This document shows positions 37,704-47,167 of a stretch of 64,000 nucleotides of DNA, in pieces. Source of the DNA: Psychrobacter sp. JCM 18902 (GTDB lineage: Bacteria > Pseudomonadota > Gammaproteobacteria > Pseudomonadales > Moraxellaceae); contig NZ_CAJHBK010000001.1 in assembly GCF_904846615.1 (NCBI RefSeq), forward strand, positions 1,736,001 to 1,800,000, written 5' to 3'. The position numbers were made by a program, and so were the translations under genes. Every line of letters starts with the position of its first letter. The stretch's first letter is position 1. Below the pieces are notes generated by a model, which ran no database searches, had not been told where the DNA came from, and saw only the letters and a program-made list of their open reading frames with translations.

Positions 37704-38263
37704 AGTATTATCCTGACTTCTAGCATTATTTAGTGGTTGATATTTTTTAATTAGAGATGATGTAAATCAAAGTTTTAATAATTTTTTATGAAATCTTATA
37801 AGCTTCACTCTAGTCATGTCTTTATCGTATCTTTACTATAATTATATTACATGATTTCAGTAACTTTCTGTAACCGCTCATACCTTGTTTCCGACCACTT
37901 ATCAAACTCAGTCGTAATGACTTGTATAAATCACTTGAAAATTTCTTGGCAGTATATAGAAGATACTATTACTGAATATTTTGTAAACATAAATTAACTC
38001 TTAAGCGAACACGGCAACATAATACTGACCCAAAATGCAACATAACAACCGAGAAACTTGAAATCATCAAATATGATAATGGAGCTCATGTGAATCATAC
38101 TTTTCATTTATGATGCAAGTAGACCTTTTTAGCATAGCTCAAACCATTAAAAAAGCCACTTAGCTTTAAGTGGCTTTTTTAATGGTTTGAGCTATGCTTC
38201 AATTTTAGTAAACCAAGCCGGCCTTGATATGAAGATACTACCTATATAAGTAGCCAATTTAAA
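37704..38263. other. Intergenic, 560 bp: promoter of the OmpA-adhesin unit and a long hairpin
   Basis: No gene seen. The part next to 37703 is very AT-rich and must carry the promoter of ompA-like/adhesin transcription. The part near 38131-38198 holds a 32-bp hairpin described separately. Confidence 0.5.
38131..38198 (-). terminator. Terminator with a 32-bp perfect stem
   Basis: Arms at 38131-38162 and 38167-38198 are perfectly complementary around the 4-nt loop GCTT. The central part (AAAAAAGCCACTTA / TAAGTGGCTTTTTT) is a normal Rho-independent terminator, and the outer 18 bp lengthen it. It lies 66 nt beyond the AraC-type gene stop codon on the minus strand. Confidence 0.8.
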
Positions 38264-39361
38264 TTATCGCTCTACATGAATAGTAAGATTTTGATAGGTT
38301 TTCGGTGTCATACCGAACCAAATTTTGAAAGCTTTGAAAAACTGACTATGAGATTTGTAGCCTAGTAAATGTGCAACATCCGTTGTTGATAATTTTTTTT
38401 CTATCAAATACAATTTGGCTAGTCGCTTTCTAATGTCCTCTAAAATCTCTTGGAATGAAGTACCCTCTTCACTAAGCCTCCTTTGTAGAGTACTCACACT
38501 CAGATTCATTGAAGTTGCTACATGAGTACGAGTTGGTGGGCTTACACCCATCACTGTATCAATGATAATCTCACAGCGGTGTCTGTAACTAAGCCCAGAA
38601 AACTGTGTGGATAGCATGTTAAATAGAGGGTTAATAAAAAACCTTCTACCAAGCTCTTCTTCAGAGTTTATCAATAAGCCCATGGCATTTTTATAGTGCT
38701 CTCTACACTTTAGGTCATATATTAAACTCGTTGTACTAGTAAGCTCAACAGGCACACCAAAGATAGATTGATAGTATTCTAATTCGTAGGATGTCTTCCG
38801 ATGTGCAACAGTTACTCTTTTTAATACACCAGGGCAAAAATCCTCTACGATTCTATAAAATAATACCATAGCACCATCAATTTGATTTTTATTCATAATT
38901 TCTGGTGCACTGGATATAAAGTCAAATCGAACCAAGCCTCTTTCTGCAATGAGTTTAAGATTGACAGACTGTGTAATCATAAAGAAAAAATGAAATACGA
39001 TTCGGCTAACTAATAAGAAAGGCAATTCATTATTGGTATTGGAAAAAGGTCTTACACATTCACTAATGGCTTTATAAAAAGGCAAAGATTCAATATTTAC
39101 CAGCATATTTAAATTTAAGCCTAAATAATTATCTTGTAATGCATCAGATAAGGCTTGAACTTCCTTAATGACCTCTGCTGTAGGCACTCTTTCACCTTGA
39201 TAATCGTCCAAAGATAAAAAGACCGCTGCAATTTTAGGGATGTCTTTTTCACGGTTTCTATCGAATAGGTATAAAGCGGCTGCTTCTCTTATGGCAAACA
39301 GTATACTTTTATGTGTACTTTTTTCAGCTTCTATCATTTTTCTTAACTCAATTACGATCAA
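38264..39361 (-). CDS. AraC-family transcriptional regulator (OruR-like)
   Basis: 365 aa. Residues about 30-210 fit the arabinose-binding-like N-terminal domain of the OruR/ArgR-type subfamily. The C-terminal 100 residues carry two HTH motifs: MNLSVSTLQRRLSEEGTSFQ and TTDVAHLLGYKSHSQFFKAF with the closing GMTPKTYQ signature. It lies upstream of the OmpA/adhesin transcription unit on the same strand but behind its own terminator. Control of the adhesin is possible but not shown. Confidence 0.9.
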   Translation of the reverse strand: MIVIELRKMIEAEKSTHKSILFAIREAAALYLFDRNREKDIPKIAAVFLSLDDYQGERVPTAEVIKEVQALSDALQDNYLGLNLNMLVNIESLPFYKAISECVRPFSNTNNELPFLLVSRIVFHFFFMITQSVNLKLIAERGLVRFDFISSAPEIMNKNQIDGAMVLFYRIVEDFCPGVLKRVTVAHRKTSYELEYYQSIFGVPVELTSTTSLIYDLKCREHYKNAMGLLINSEEELGRRFFINPLFNMLSTQFSGLSYRHRCEIIIDTVMGVSPPTRTHVATSMNLSVSTLQRRLSEEGTSFQEILEDIRKRLAKLYLIEKKLSTTDVAHLLGYKSHSQFFKAFKIWFGMTPKTYQNLTIHVER

Positions 39362-39559
39362 CGGTTACTTATTTTTGCTGACCTTCAAATGAATAGATTA
39401 AAAGGAGTTATTCTAGATAACTGGTTCAAACATGGAGATTTTACTACGCTTAAGCTAGCTGAGCTTCCTACTATTCTAGCTATGTGTTGTGCAAAAATTA
39501 GTTCAATTAATTTATCTATTTAGAAAAATCTATCTAACAATTTATATTAACTCAAATAA

Positions 39560-40084
39560 TTAATCATTACGAGTTTTATTGAACCAGTCTACCCATTCAA
39601 AGGTTGCCAGTTCCACATCATTAACACCAGTCCAGTTCTGCTTTAAGTAATGAATTATTTCAGCCTTATAAAGCCCATTGACCGTTTCAGCTAGTGCATT
39701 GTCGTATGAATCGCCTGCTGTACCAACAGAAGCAATCACGCCGCAGTCTTTCATCTTATCTGTGTAGCGCATAGATAAGTACTGAACCCCTCGATCACTG
39801 TGATGAATGACATCTTTAGGCTTATTCCTATCAGCTATTGCTTGGTTTAATGCCGCCATCACCACATCGGTATTCATACGATTGGATACTTTCCAGCCGA
39901 CGATAGCGCGAGCAAACACATCAATAATAAAAGCGGTATACACCCAACCATTCATTGTCTTAATGTAAGTGAAGTCCGCAACCCAAAGCTGATTAGGGCG
40001 ATGGGCATTAAAGTTACGATTGACTAGGTCATCAGCGCATTTTTGGTCATCACGGCTGTTGGTAGTACTCTTACCCTTACCCTT
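39560..40084 (-). mobile_element. IS3-family transposase (OrfB) internal fragment
   Basis: From about STTNSRDDQK to the final FNKTRND: the integrase core with WVADFTYI (Asp), HHSDRGVQYLS (Asp) and YDNALAETVNGLY (Glu). The spacing between the second Asp and the Glu is exactly 35 residues, as in IS3-group DD(35)E enzymes. OrfA, the N-terminal part of OrfB, the C-terminal end (normally -R-L-G-I-PP-E) and terminal inverted repeats are missing, so it is an immobile remnant fused in frame to the Fic gene. Confidence 0.85.
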
Positions 40085-41182
40085 ACTACGCCCAGAAGCC
40101 TCAGACTTTTTCAGCACCCCCTTCCCTACTAAATTATTAATATCACGCAGTGCTGTGTCTATAGAGCACTTAGTCATCACTGACCATTTCTTCGTAGTTA
40201 GTTTGCCATAAAAGTCCGTTAGCAAAATATTGAGCATAGTGACTTGTCTGGTGTTCAAAGCATGCTGTCGATGCGTCTGCCAAAAACCTGATTTACTGAT
40301 AATTTTATCTGTGGTTTCTTGAGCCGCAACAAGTGATTGCTCTAACGTTTGTAAAAACCACACCAACCAATAAGTGATATCAGTATCGCCTTTTTGCGTG
40401 CGCTCCAGTATTTTGTAGTATTCATTGCGCTGTTTAAGAATCTGCGCTGACATACTATAAAAGCGCTGGGCACTTTTATCGCTTTGCGCTAGCATTCGTT
40501 CTGTGATTGCTCGTGTTAGTCGTCCATTTCCATCATCAAATGGATGCAAAGTCACAAACCATAAATGAGCAATACCTGCTTTTATGACCAAATCTATATC
40601 GTCTTGCTCATTTGACGAAGTATTAAACCACAATAAAAATTTGTCTAACTCATCTGGCAACCTATTCGCACTCGGGGCAACAAAATGAACCCGCTCGTGA
40701 CCATACCCACCAGACACTACTTGCATTGGCCCTTTACTATCATCACGGGTACTAAATGCTTGAATGCGATATAATCCACTATATCCATCTGGAAATAATG
40801 CTCGATGCCATCCAAGTAAATCATCTAACAATAGCAGCTGTTGATAACGATAGGTAGCACTTAGCATCATCTTTACCACTGCATCGATCTAACGAGTAGT
40901 GGTTGGCATACTGGCGTTATCTAACCCTAAATGCCGCGCAACTGAGGAACGCACTTGCTCGTTATTTAGCGTCTCACCTTCTATTTCAGAAGTTTTTATA
41001 ATCTCCAAGGTCACCGCATCTAACTGTGCCTCAACATTCAGATCAAACCCTATTGTTAGCAGCTTTCCTAGTAAATGGCCTTGTAATATCCGCACACGAC
41101 TCACCAATGGCAATAGTTTTTTATCTGACCATTGCCACTCAGTCCAGTCTTTATTTTCATGAATATAGGTAATATGCTTCAT
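39560..41182 (-). pseudogene. Fic-family gene, broken by an amber codon and fused to an IS3 transposase fragment
   Basis: One reading frame from the ATG at 41182. Codons 1-97 (WQWSDKKLLPLVSRVRILQG ... VARHLGLDNASMPTTTR) are the DUF4172 N-terminus of Fic proteins. A TAG stop follows, and the frame continues as IDAVVKMMLSATY... with the Fic catalytic motif HPFDDGNGRLTR, so AMPylation chemistry was once possible. After ASGRS, where the Fic family closes, the frame runs without interruption into an IS3 OrfB core. The part after the stop could restart at 40879 and give a 439-aa Fic-transposase chimera. Confidence 0.85.
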
Positions 41183-41478
41183 ATTCTTATCAATTACATG
41201 CAGAGAAAAAACAAATAAGACAATTCATGCCAATTGAAAGAAGAAGAAAGCACCTTGAAAAACAGAATTAAAGAAGAGTGTTTTGGATAGAAAACGCACT
41301 GATTTTGTCATAACCGAAGCTAAAGTGGAGGTAAAAATACTATAAAATCATAGTGCCCAAATACGTGCTAAACTTTATCTTATACTCATTCACCTTGCCC
41401 TTTTTTAATTATAGAATAGCTAAAAGCAAATAGAATCAATACATGTAAGATAATGTCATATCATGATATTTGGTTGAC
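41183..41478. other. Intergenic, 296 bp, between Fic gene and island right end
   Basis: AT-rich sequence with no supported frame. It should contain the original promoter of the Fic gene. Confidence 0.4.
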
Positions 41479-41584
41479 CTACCTTGACATGGTAGAGGTC
41501 AGCAGTTCGAGTCTGCTTATGCCTACCAAATTTAGAAAGCCCCAATCTTCAGATTGGGGCTTTTTTTGTCTGTAAAATATTGGC
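41479..41584 (+). repeat. attR: partial tRNA-Val copy plus terminator
   Basis: Starts at the anticodon-stem CTACC and repeats the tRNA 3' half including CCA, then the terminator hairpin (AAAGCCCCAATC / GATTGGGGCTTT). The first 53 nt are identical to 677-729. The 5' half of a tRNA is absent, so no functional tRNA is encoded. In this type of integration the displaced original tRNA tail marks the far end of the element. Confidence 0.88.
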
Positions 41585-41797
41585 TCTCCACCCAATAAAA
41601 AGATCACCATGAATAGTATTAGATTTTGCAGTAGCGTCATGACGGAACCGCCCTTGACCCATGTAAGCAATCCAACGCCTCACCATTCCCCAGTTGCTCG
41701 GTGGAATATTGAATACATACTTCCTGAGTAATGATCATAAGTCCATCACAGCGGTAGCGCCAATACCGATTAATATTATAAAAACGACGTTATCCAT
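41583..41797 (-). pseudogene. DUF2938 family gene, truncated, with an internal stop
   Basis: From the ATG at 41797 the minus strand reads MDNVVFIILIGIGATAVMDL, then TGA, then SLLRKYVFNIPPSNWGMVRR and WIAYMGQGRFRHDATAKS to FIGWRA. This is the N-terminal half of the DUF2938 membrane-protein family, which normally has MDLW, so the stop is TGG changed to TGA. Homology ends exactly where the tRNA-end repeat begins, meaning the gene lost its 3' part at that boundary. It is divergent from the MerR gene. Confidence 0.8.
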
Positions 41798-41864
41798 GAT
41801 GACTCTCTTACTGGTTTCAGTATAAATATGATGATTGCATACAATTTTAAGTCCAGAGGGCATT

Positions 41865-42215
41865 ATGGATATTTCGCAGGGTGCTAAACAGTCTGGTGTT
41901 CCTGCTTCAACGTTACGATTTTATGAGAAAAAATACCTAATTCGCTCTGTTGGTCGGCACGGTATCCGCCGATTTTTCAGCAAAGATATATTAGAGCGCC
42001 TGGTCTTAATTGCTTTAGGACGTGTTGCAGGGTTTTCATTGGATGAGATTGCTGGGATATTAGGGTCTGAAAAAACCTTAGATGTTGATCGAGATTTGTT
42101 GCTGAATAAAGCCTTTGAACTGGATGAAACGATTCAAAAATTAAGCGCTATGCGTGATGGGCGGCAACTTACACAGCGCCTAGCCACTTGGAGTGTCCGA
42201 GGTTTCGACGTCTAA
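41865..42215 (+). CDS. MerR-family transcriptional regulator
   Basis: 116 aa from the ATG at 41865 (AGAGGG Shine-Dalgarno; an upstream in-frame non-ATG start is rejected). The N-terminal MerR winged helix is clear: ISQGAKQSGVPASTLRFYEK followed by GIRRFFSKDILERLVLIALG, then a dimerisation helix. No Cys is available for metal sensing, so an organic or oxidative signal is more likely. It is divergent from the DUF2938 remnant, which was probably its target. Confidence 0.88.
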   Translation: MDISQGAKQSGVPASTLRFYEKKYLIRSVGRHGIRRFFSKDILERLVLIALGRVAGFSLDEIAGILGSEKTLDVDRDLLLNKAFELDETIQKLSAMRDGRQLTQRLATWSVRGFDV

Positions 42216-42932
42216 TGAATCTAGCAGCACTGGCGCTATTAAAGGTAACACCTTGCATTAATAAGCAATAGAGCTGATTCTATTAGGTGATTAGGTCACT
42301 CAAATAATATTGAACTGCTTAACAAATACACTGCGATTATCCAAAAAATCTAGATTACTGATATTAATAGCCTACAGCCAGCTATTCAATTGCGCCAAAC
42401 GTATAGAGTAGCATTCGTAAATAAAGACAAACCTACTCTAAGGCCTGCCCCCTCATACGATGTTTGTTTTTCGCAACTGTCGTTAAAGCTAAACTAGCTA
42501 TTTTTTATTCAAGTTATCACTCAAAGTTGGTTTTAAACTTCCAAAATATAACACCTTCAGCCATGTGAAATCCTAAACTCTAGTGCTGAATTCCTGCAAA
42601 CTGTCATTAGACCAGACGATCTATTATTGATTTATTGCCTACCATTTCTTATTTCTTCAGAGACTGGTTTACAAAGTGCTCTATATTTCAGACGTGTCAA
42701 TTCATTGACCAGAGATCTATAAGGCTTTTTATGATTGATATTCTCCTGAACCATAGTCCTTAACACATTCATTTTTCTAACTTTCGACATACTCATCATT
42801 ATCTCAGTACCAACACATTCATTGAATGACCGTGACATTTATCACTCACAAAGAAAGTCAAATATTGAAGTTACCTTGTGTAAGCGTAGCTAATATGCAC
42901 ACCTTACTGAAATATAAAGTTTGTATATCTTA
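42216..42932. other. Intergenic, about 720 bp, no supported gene
   Basis: AT-rich. A 68-codon minus-strand frame at 42632-42838 has no clear ribosome-binding site or recognisable domain, so I do not call it. The stretch ends in the Zur box of the zinc receptor. Confidence 0.45.
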
Positions 42933-42949
42933 ATGTTATATTATAACAT
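42933..42949. promoter_or_regulatory. Zur box upstream of the zinc receptor
   Basis: ATGTTATATTATAACAT is a perfect 17-bp palindrome that matches the core of the gamma-proteobacterial Zur consensus (ATGTTATANTATAACAT). It lies 61 bp before the receptor start, so zinc repletion should repress the receptor and the lipoprotein gene behind it. The match is seen directly; regulation is inference from the known consensus. Confidence 0.85.
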
Positions 42950-43010
42950 AACTAAAGTATTTACTCTTATCGTTATTTATCCCTATATAACTTCTTATTT
43001 TGGTAATCTC

Positions 43011-45356
43011 ATGTCTCCAATTTTTCATATCAACAGATTAAGAGAACCTGATTATACTTCTGTGTCTTCAGTTAATTTTAGTATTCGCCGGGTAACGACT
43101 GTATTCTCAGTAACGACAGCTTTAGGTATGGCAAGTTTGTCAGTAAATGCGAAGGATACGATGGTAGATATCAAACCTATGACATCCTCATCTTTTCACC
43201 TAAACTCTCCTGATACGACCCACCCTTCGGTGACTCTAGACACCATAGTGGTGACGTCTAACCCTTTATTACCACAAGCGAATGAAATGGCAACCGCAAC
43301 CAGTATTGTTATTGGCGATGCGCTCACTACTCAGACAAGCAGTACGCTTGGTGATGCACTAGCAAATGAAGTTGGCGTGTCTACTGATAGTTTTGGACAA
43401 GGTGCGAGCCGACCCATTATTCGAGGACAAAGCGCACCGCGCGTCCAAGTCATGCAAAATGGTTTGAGCGTACAAGATGCGTCACAAATCTCACCAGACC
43501 ATCAAGTGGCGGTACCTATACTAGGTGCCAAACAAGTTGAAGTAATCAAAGGCACGTCAGCGTTGATGTATGGCGGCGGTGCTATAGGCGGTGTGGTCAA
43601 TATCGTCAATGACACTATCCCTAAAGAGAAACGACAAAAAAACATCAGCGGAAAAGTGGCATTGATTGGTCAACAAGCCACAGACGGTTATTTGGGTTAT
43701 GCAGAACTCAATGGCAGTATCGGTGAAAACTGGCTATGGAGTGGGTATTACCAAAAGACGGATAAAGGCAATATCCAAGTGCCACACTTAGATACCGATG
43801 AGATTGCCAACAGTTGGTACACGCAAGACAATGGTAGCATCGGCTTGTCTTATGTAACTGATATGGGCTATATCGGTGCATCATATCAGCGCCTATCCTC
43901 AGAATATGGCTTGCCCTTTCATGTGCATAATGAATGCTCACCTGATAGCGCACTGACTAACCAACTGAGCTGTGAGGCGGATCACGAACATGACCACGAT
44001 CATGGTGAAGCACCCTATGTCGATATGACGTCAAACGTCTATCAGCTCCATGTAGAGCGAAAATTACCCATGATAGGCGTCGATAGCATCAATACGAAAC
44101 TCAGCTATACAGACTACCGTCACGATGAAATAGATGAAGGTGCGGTGGGCACAACTTTTGAAAACAAAGCCATTAGTGCTCAAGCTCAAGCCACACACAG
44201 CACGTATAAAACAGGCAATCTAGGTTTTATGAAAGGTGTGGTCGGTCTAGATTACACAAACAGTCGGTTTTCTGCTATTGGGCTAGAAGGTTATTTGCCG
44301 CAAACTGATCGTACACAGGTCGGTTTATTCTTCATTGAACGACTCACGCCAGATTATTTTGGCGCAAAAATACAGAATGCTGATAAATTTGCAGGTCAAT
44401 CATTATCTGCAAGTGATGCCCATGCTGGTCATAATCATGGTGAGATGACGGCTACCACCAGTGCTCCTCTCGATACGTCTAGTATTTTAAGAAAACAAGG
44501 CAAAAGTCCTTGGTATATTCAGTTTGGCGGTCGTCAAGATTTTCAAAGCCTAATAGATAACGACAATAACATCGAAAAAACACATGCCGGAACGTCTGTC
44601 AGTTTAGAAGGTGGCAAATATCTTACGCCTAATACGCAGTTGTCAGCCAGAATCAGTCATTCTGAAAGATTGCCTTCTCCACAAGAGTTATTTTCTAATG
44701 GCGCCCATCTTGCAACCAATACTTGGGAGCGTGGCAATGGGCAATTAGAGGAAGAATCTACTGATGGCGTAGAGCTCACTTTGCGTTACGACAATGGCAA
44801 TCGTTTTGATAGTAGTATTTCTGTCTTTTATAACGACAGTACAAATTATATTTATGCCAAAACTCAAGACATTGCTACTGAAGGAGAATCTGCAGGTTTT
44901 CGTTTAGTGGATTATGTCCAAAGCGATGCCAAACATTATGGTGGTGAAATTCAATCACGCTATTATCTTAATGACAATATTAGTATTGGCAGCTTTGCCG
45001 ACATTGCACTCATCACGCTAGATGATGCGAGCCTTACACGGAAATACGCGCCAAGATTGGTAGCGCCTCGTATTGGTGGTGATATTACCTCTCAATTTGG
45101 TCAATTTGACTTGGTGCTGTCTGGATATCATCGTTTTGAGCAAGATCACATTGCTGATTTTGAAACCAATACGCCGAGCTACAACATGGTTGATGCCAAG
45201 CTTGTCTATCACAGTTCGAGCGCTCATGATTACACCGCTTTTTTTCAACTCGAAAACATTCTAAACGAGCTTGCTTATAATCATGCCTCTTATTTGGCTG
45301 AACAAGTGCCAATGCCAGAACGCTCGTTAAACGCAGGTATCACCTATAACTTCTAA
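43011..45356 (+). CDS. znuD: TonB-dependent zinc receptor (ZnuD-like)
   Basis: 781 aa from the ATG at 43011. The frame can be opened at a TTG at 42921, but that would place translation across the Zur box. A signal segment (VTTVFSVTTALGMASLSVNA) precedes a plug domain with LDTIVVTSNPL (TonB-box region), RPIIRGQSAPRVQVMQNGL and GGGAIGGVVNIV, then a 22-strand barrel ending in a C-terminal aromatic (GITYNF). Two His/Asp-rich loops, EADHEHDHDHGEAPY and HAGHNHGEM, are typical of ZnuD zinc-capture loops. Together with the Zur box this supports outer-membrane zinc uptake. Confidence 0.9.
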   Translation: MSPIFHINRLREPDYTSVSSVNFSIRRVTTVFSVTTALGMASLSVNAKDTMVDIKPMTSSSFHLNSPDTTHPSVTLDTIVVTSNPLLPQANEMATATSIVIGDALTTQTSSTLGDALANEVGVSTDSFGQGASRPIIRGQSAPRVQVMQNGLSVQDASQISPDHQVAVPILGAKQVEVIKGTSALMYGGGAIGGVVNIVNDTIPKEKRQKNISGKVALIGQQATDGYLGYAELNGSIGENWLWSGYYQKTDKGNIQVPHLDTDEIANSWYTQDNGSIGLSYVTDMGYIGASYQRLSSEYGLPFHVHNECSPDSALTNQLSCEADHEHDHDHGEAPYVDMTSNVYQLHVERKLPMIGVDSINTKLSYTDYRHDEIDEGAVGTTFENKAISAQAQATHSTYKTGNLGFMKGVVGLDYTNSRFSAIGLEGYLPQTDRTQVGLFFIERLTPDYFGAKIQNADKFAGQSLSASDAHAGHNHGEMTATTSAPLDTSSILRKQGKSPWYIQFGGRQDFQSLIDNDNNIEKTHAGTSVSLEGGKYLTPNTQLSARISHSERLPSPQELFSNGAHLATNTWERGNGQLEEESTDGVELTLRYDNGNRFDSSISVFYNDSTNYIYAKTQDIATEGESAGFRLVDYVQSDAKHYGGEIQSRYYLNDNISIGSFADIALITLDDASLTRKYAPRLVAPRIGGDITSQFGQFDLVLSGYHRFEQDHIADFETNTPSYNMVDAKLVYHSSSAHDYTAFFQLENILNELAYNHASYLAEQVPMPERSLNAGITYNF

Positions 45357-45443
45357 CAGCTTACTCTCTTTTCATTAGTCACCAGTAACTAGCAATCCGT
45401 AATCAATTGTCATAAGCCTCATAACTTATGACTGGAGTCCTTT

Positions 45444-46847
45444 ATGAATCAAATAAATCCTTTGAGCCGTGCCATCGCGCTCGCTTTCTCTTCTTTAATC
45501 GCCGTTTCAGCACTTAGCGGCTGCGGGTCATCAGATGATAGGAAAACACCAATCATAGATTCAGAACACGACCACGACCACGACCATGGAGACGATCATG
45601 ACCATGATGATGAATCTGCTGTCAGCACTGAAATGGAACAAGGTCGTTTATTCATCACTGCAAAAGATGGCAGTCAAGCTTACATTTATAGCCTTGCTCA
45701 AGATAAAGTGATACAAACCCTACCTTTGACAGGTCAAGCCGATGCCGTACAAAGTAGTCCAGATGGTCATTACGCCGTCATCATGGATCGTACTAATAAC
45801 ACAGTCAATTTTTATCATAGTGGGCTTGAGATTGAAAACCATGGCGATCATGATCACCGATATGCTCGTGATGCGGCAAAAATGCCATTACAGCTAAACT
45901 ATACCCGTCCTGTACATTTTCAAACTTTTGGAGAGCAAGCAGGGCTGTTTTTTGACGGCTTAGGTGCGACAGGCAATCCCATAGAAAACCCTGTACAAGA
46001 AGCTGGATTTGTACTTGTAACAGATACCGGTATAGCTGACGGTACACTGCCTTATCAAAAGCTTAATACCAGCATGCACGGTACAGCGGAACCTAGAGGC
46101 AATTATGTGATTGCCTCGCAGCGTTATCAGACAACTGGTAGCTCACTGGCTGATACGCTCTCTGTATTTGAACAGCATGGTGATCACTATCATATAAGCC
46201 AAACCTTTGAGACAAAATGCATGGGGTTGCATGGCAGTGGCAGCGTCACAGATTACAGTGTCTTTGCTTGTAGCGATGGCGTTTTAAGCGTCAAACAAAC
46301 CGGAGACATTTTCAGCGCCGAAAAAATTGCCTATCCCAGCAGCCTAATCAATATTCAATGTGATGGTACAAGCAGTAGTCCTGCTCGAATTGGCTCATTC
46401 ATCACTAACCACCATCATAATTATGCCATTGGCAGCGCTTGCGGTCAGCCTTACCGTGTCGATCCTGTCAGTAAAAACATGACACCGATTGTCTGGACCA
46501 CAGACAGCCGTCGCCGTGTTGTCAGCTATGATTTTGATGCCCATGGAGAGCACCTGATGCTACTCGATGATACCGGCAAGCTGTATATCCTTGATGTTGC
46601 ACAAAATTATAAGCAAACCGCCGTATTAAATGTTTTCCCTAATGGCATCGAAGGCAAAGCGGTTCCCTCATTTATTGTTAACCCAAACACGCAAATGGTT
46701 TATATGATGGATGACTCAAACCAGCAAATTATCGAGATTGATCCTCATGATGGTAAAATCGAGTCAAAAATAACACTGAATTTCACACCCTCTCATGTGA
46801 CTTGGTTTGGTATGAAAGCTGGGCATGATGATGAACATAGCCATTAG
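45444..46847 (+). CDS. Zinc-binding beta-propeller lipoprotein (AztD-like)
   Basis: 467 aa. A lipoprotein signal ends in the lipobox LSGC (Cys 27) and is followed by a His/Asp-rich segment (HDHDHDHGDDHDHDDE). The rest has seven-bladed-propeller character (AYIYSLAQDKVIQTL, YILDVAQNYKQTAVL, PHDGKIESKI) and ends GHDDEHSH. This resembles periplasmic zinc metallochaperones of the AztD type. It starts 87 nt after the receptor gene with no terminator between, so it is in the same Zur-controlled unit. It probably hands zinc from the receptor to an inner-membrane transporter. Confidence 0.82.
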   Translation: MNQINPLSRAIALAFSSLIAVSALSGCGSSDDRKTPIIDSEHDHDHDHGDDHDHDDESAVSTEMEQGRLFITAKDGSQAYIYSLAQDKVIQTLPLTGQADAVQSSPDGHYAVIMDRTNNTVNFYHSGLEIENHGDHDHRYARDAAKMPLQLNYTRPVHFQTFGEQAGLFFDGLGATGNPIENPVQEAGFVLVTDTGIADGTLPYQKLNTSMHGTAEPRGNYVIASQRYQTTGSSLADTLSVFEQHGDHYHISQTFETKCMGLHGSGSVTDYSVFACSDGVLSVKQTGDIFSAEKIAYPSSLINIQCDGTSSSPARIGSFITNHHHNYAIGSACGQPYRVDPVSKNMTPIVWTTDSRRRVVSYDFDAHGEHLMLLDDTGKLYILDVAQNYKQTAVLNVFPNGIEGKAVPSFIVNPNTQMVYMMDDSNQQIIEIDPHDGKIESKITLNFTPSHVTWFGMKAGHDDEHSH

Positions 46848-47100
46848 CGCTTAGCACCTCATCTAATAAAGATAGTTTAATGACTGCTGACAGTAATTGG
46901 CTATTAAATATATTTATAAATGCTAGTATTCAAGATAACCCTTAATCCGACGCTTTTTAAATTCCGAAGCATCCGATTAAAGCGCTCGATGATCTTGAAT
47001 TCTTCTATAGGCATATCTTAAACAACTGGGCTAGTAGGATTTACTACATTAGTTATAGTCTGCTATAAAATCATATTATCCCAGTTTATAATTATAAAAA
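46848..47100. other. Intergenic, convergent, with a possible transposase relic
   Basis: On the minus strand about 46925-47000 reads KIIERFNRMLRNLKSVGLRV, vaguely reminiscent of transposase C-termini, but it is too short to assign. Nothing else is seen. Confidence 0.25.
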
Positions 47101-47145
47101 AACCAATGAAACCGCTACGATATTTTCATAGCAGTTTCATTGGTT
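47101..47145 (-). terminator. Terminator between the zinc lipoprotein and nitroreductase genes
   Basis: 17-nt arms AACCAATGAAACCGCTA and TAGCAGTTTCATTGGTT pair with one G-T exception around an 11-nt loop. A run of A at the left gives a U tract when transcribed from the minus strand, so it most likely serves the nitroreductase gene. Confidence 0.75.
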
Positions 47146-47167
47146 ATACGGTCTTTAACGCTAAAAA

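Noticed and set aside
41479-41528. A second tRNA-Val gene
   Set aside because: Only the 3' half is present; the acceptor 5' strand and D-arm are missing.
41479-41670. 63-codon minus-strand frame across the right att repeat
   Set aside because: It overlaps the tRNA-end repeat and the DUF2938 remnant in another phase; the DUF2938 frame is the one with family similarity.
42632-42838. 68-codon minus-strand frame between MerR and the zinc receptor
   Set aside because: No ribosome-binding site, domain or neighbour logic supports it.
46925-47000. Possible transposase C-terminal relic on the minus strand
   Set aside because: Only about 20 residues with vague similarity; cannot be assigned to a family.
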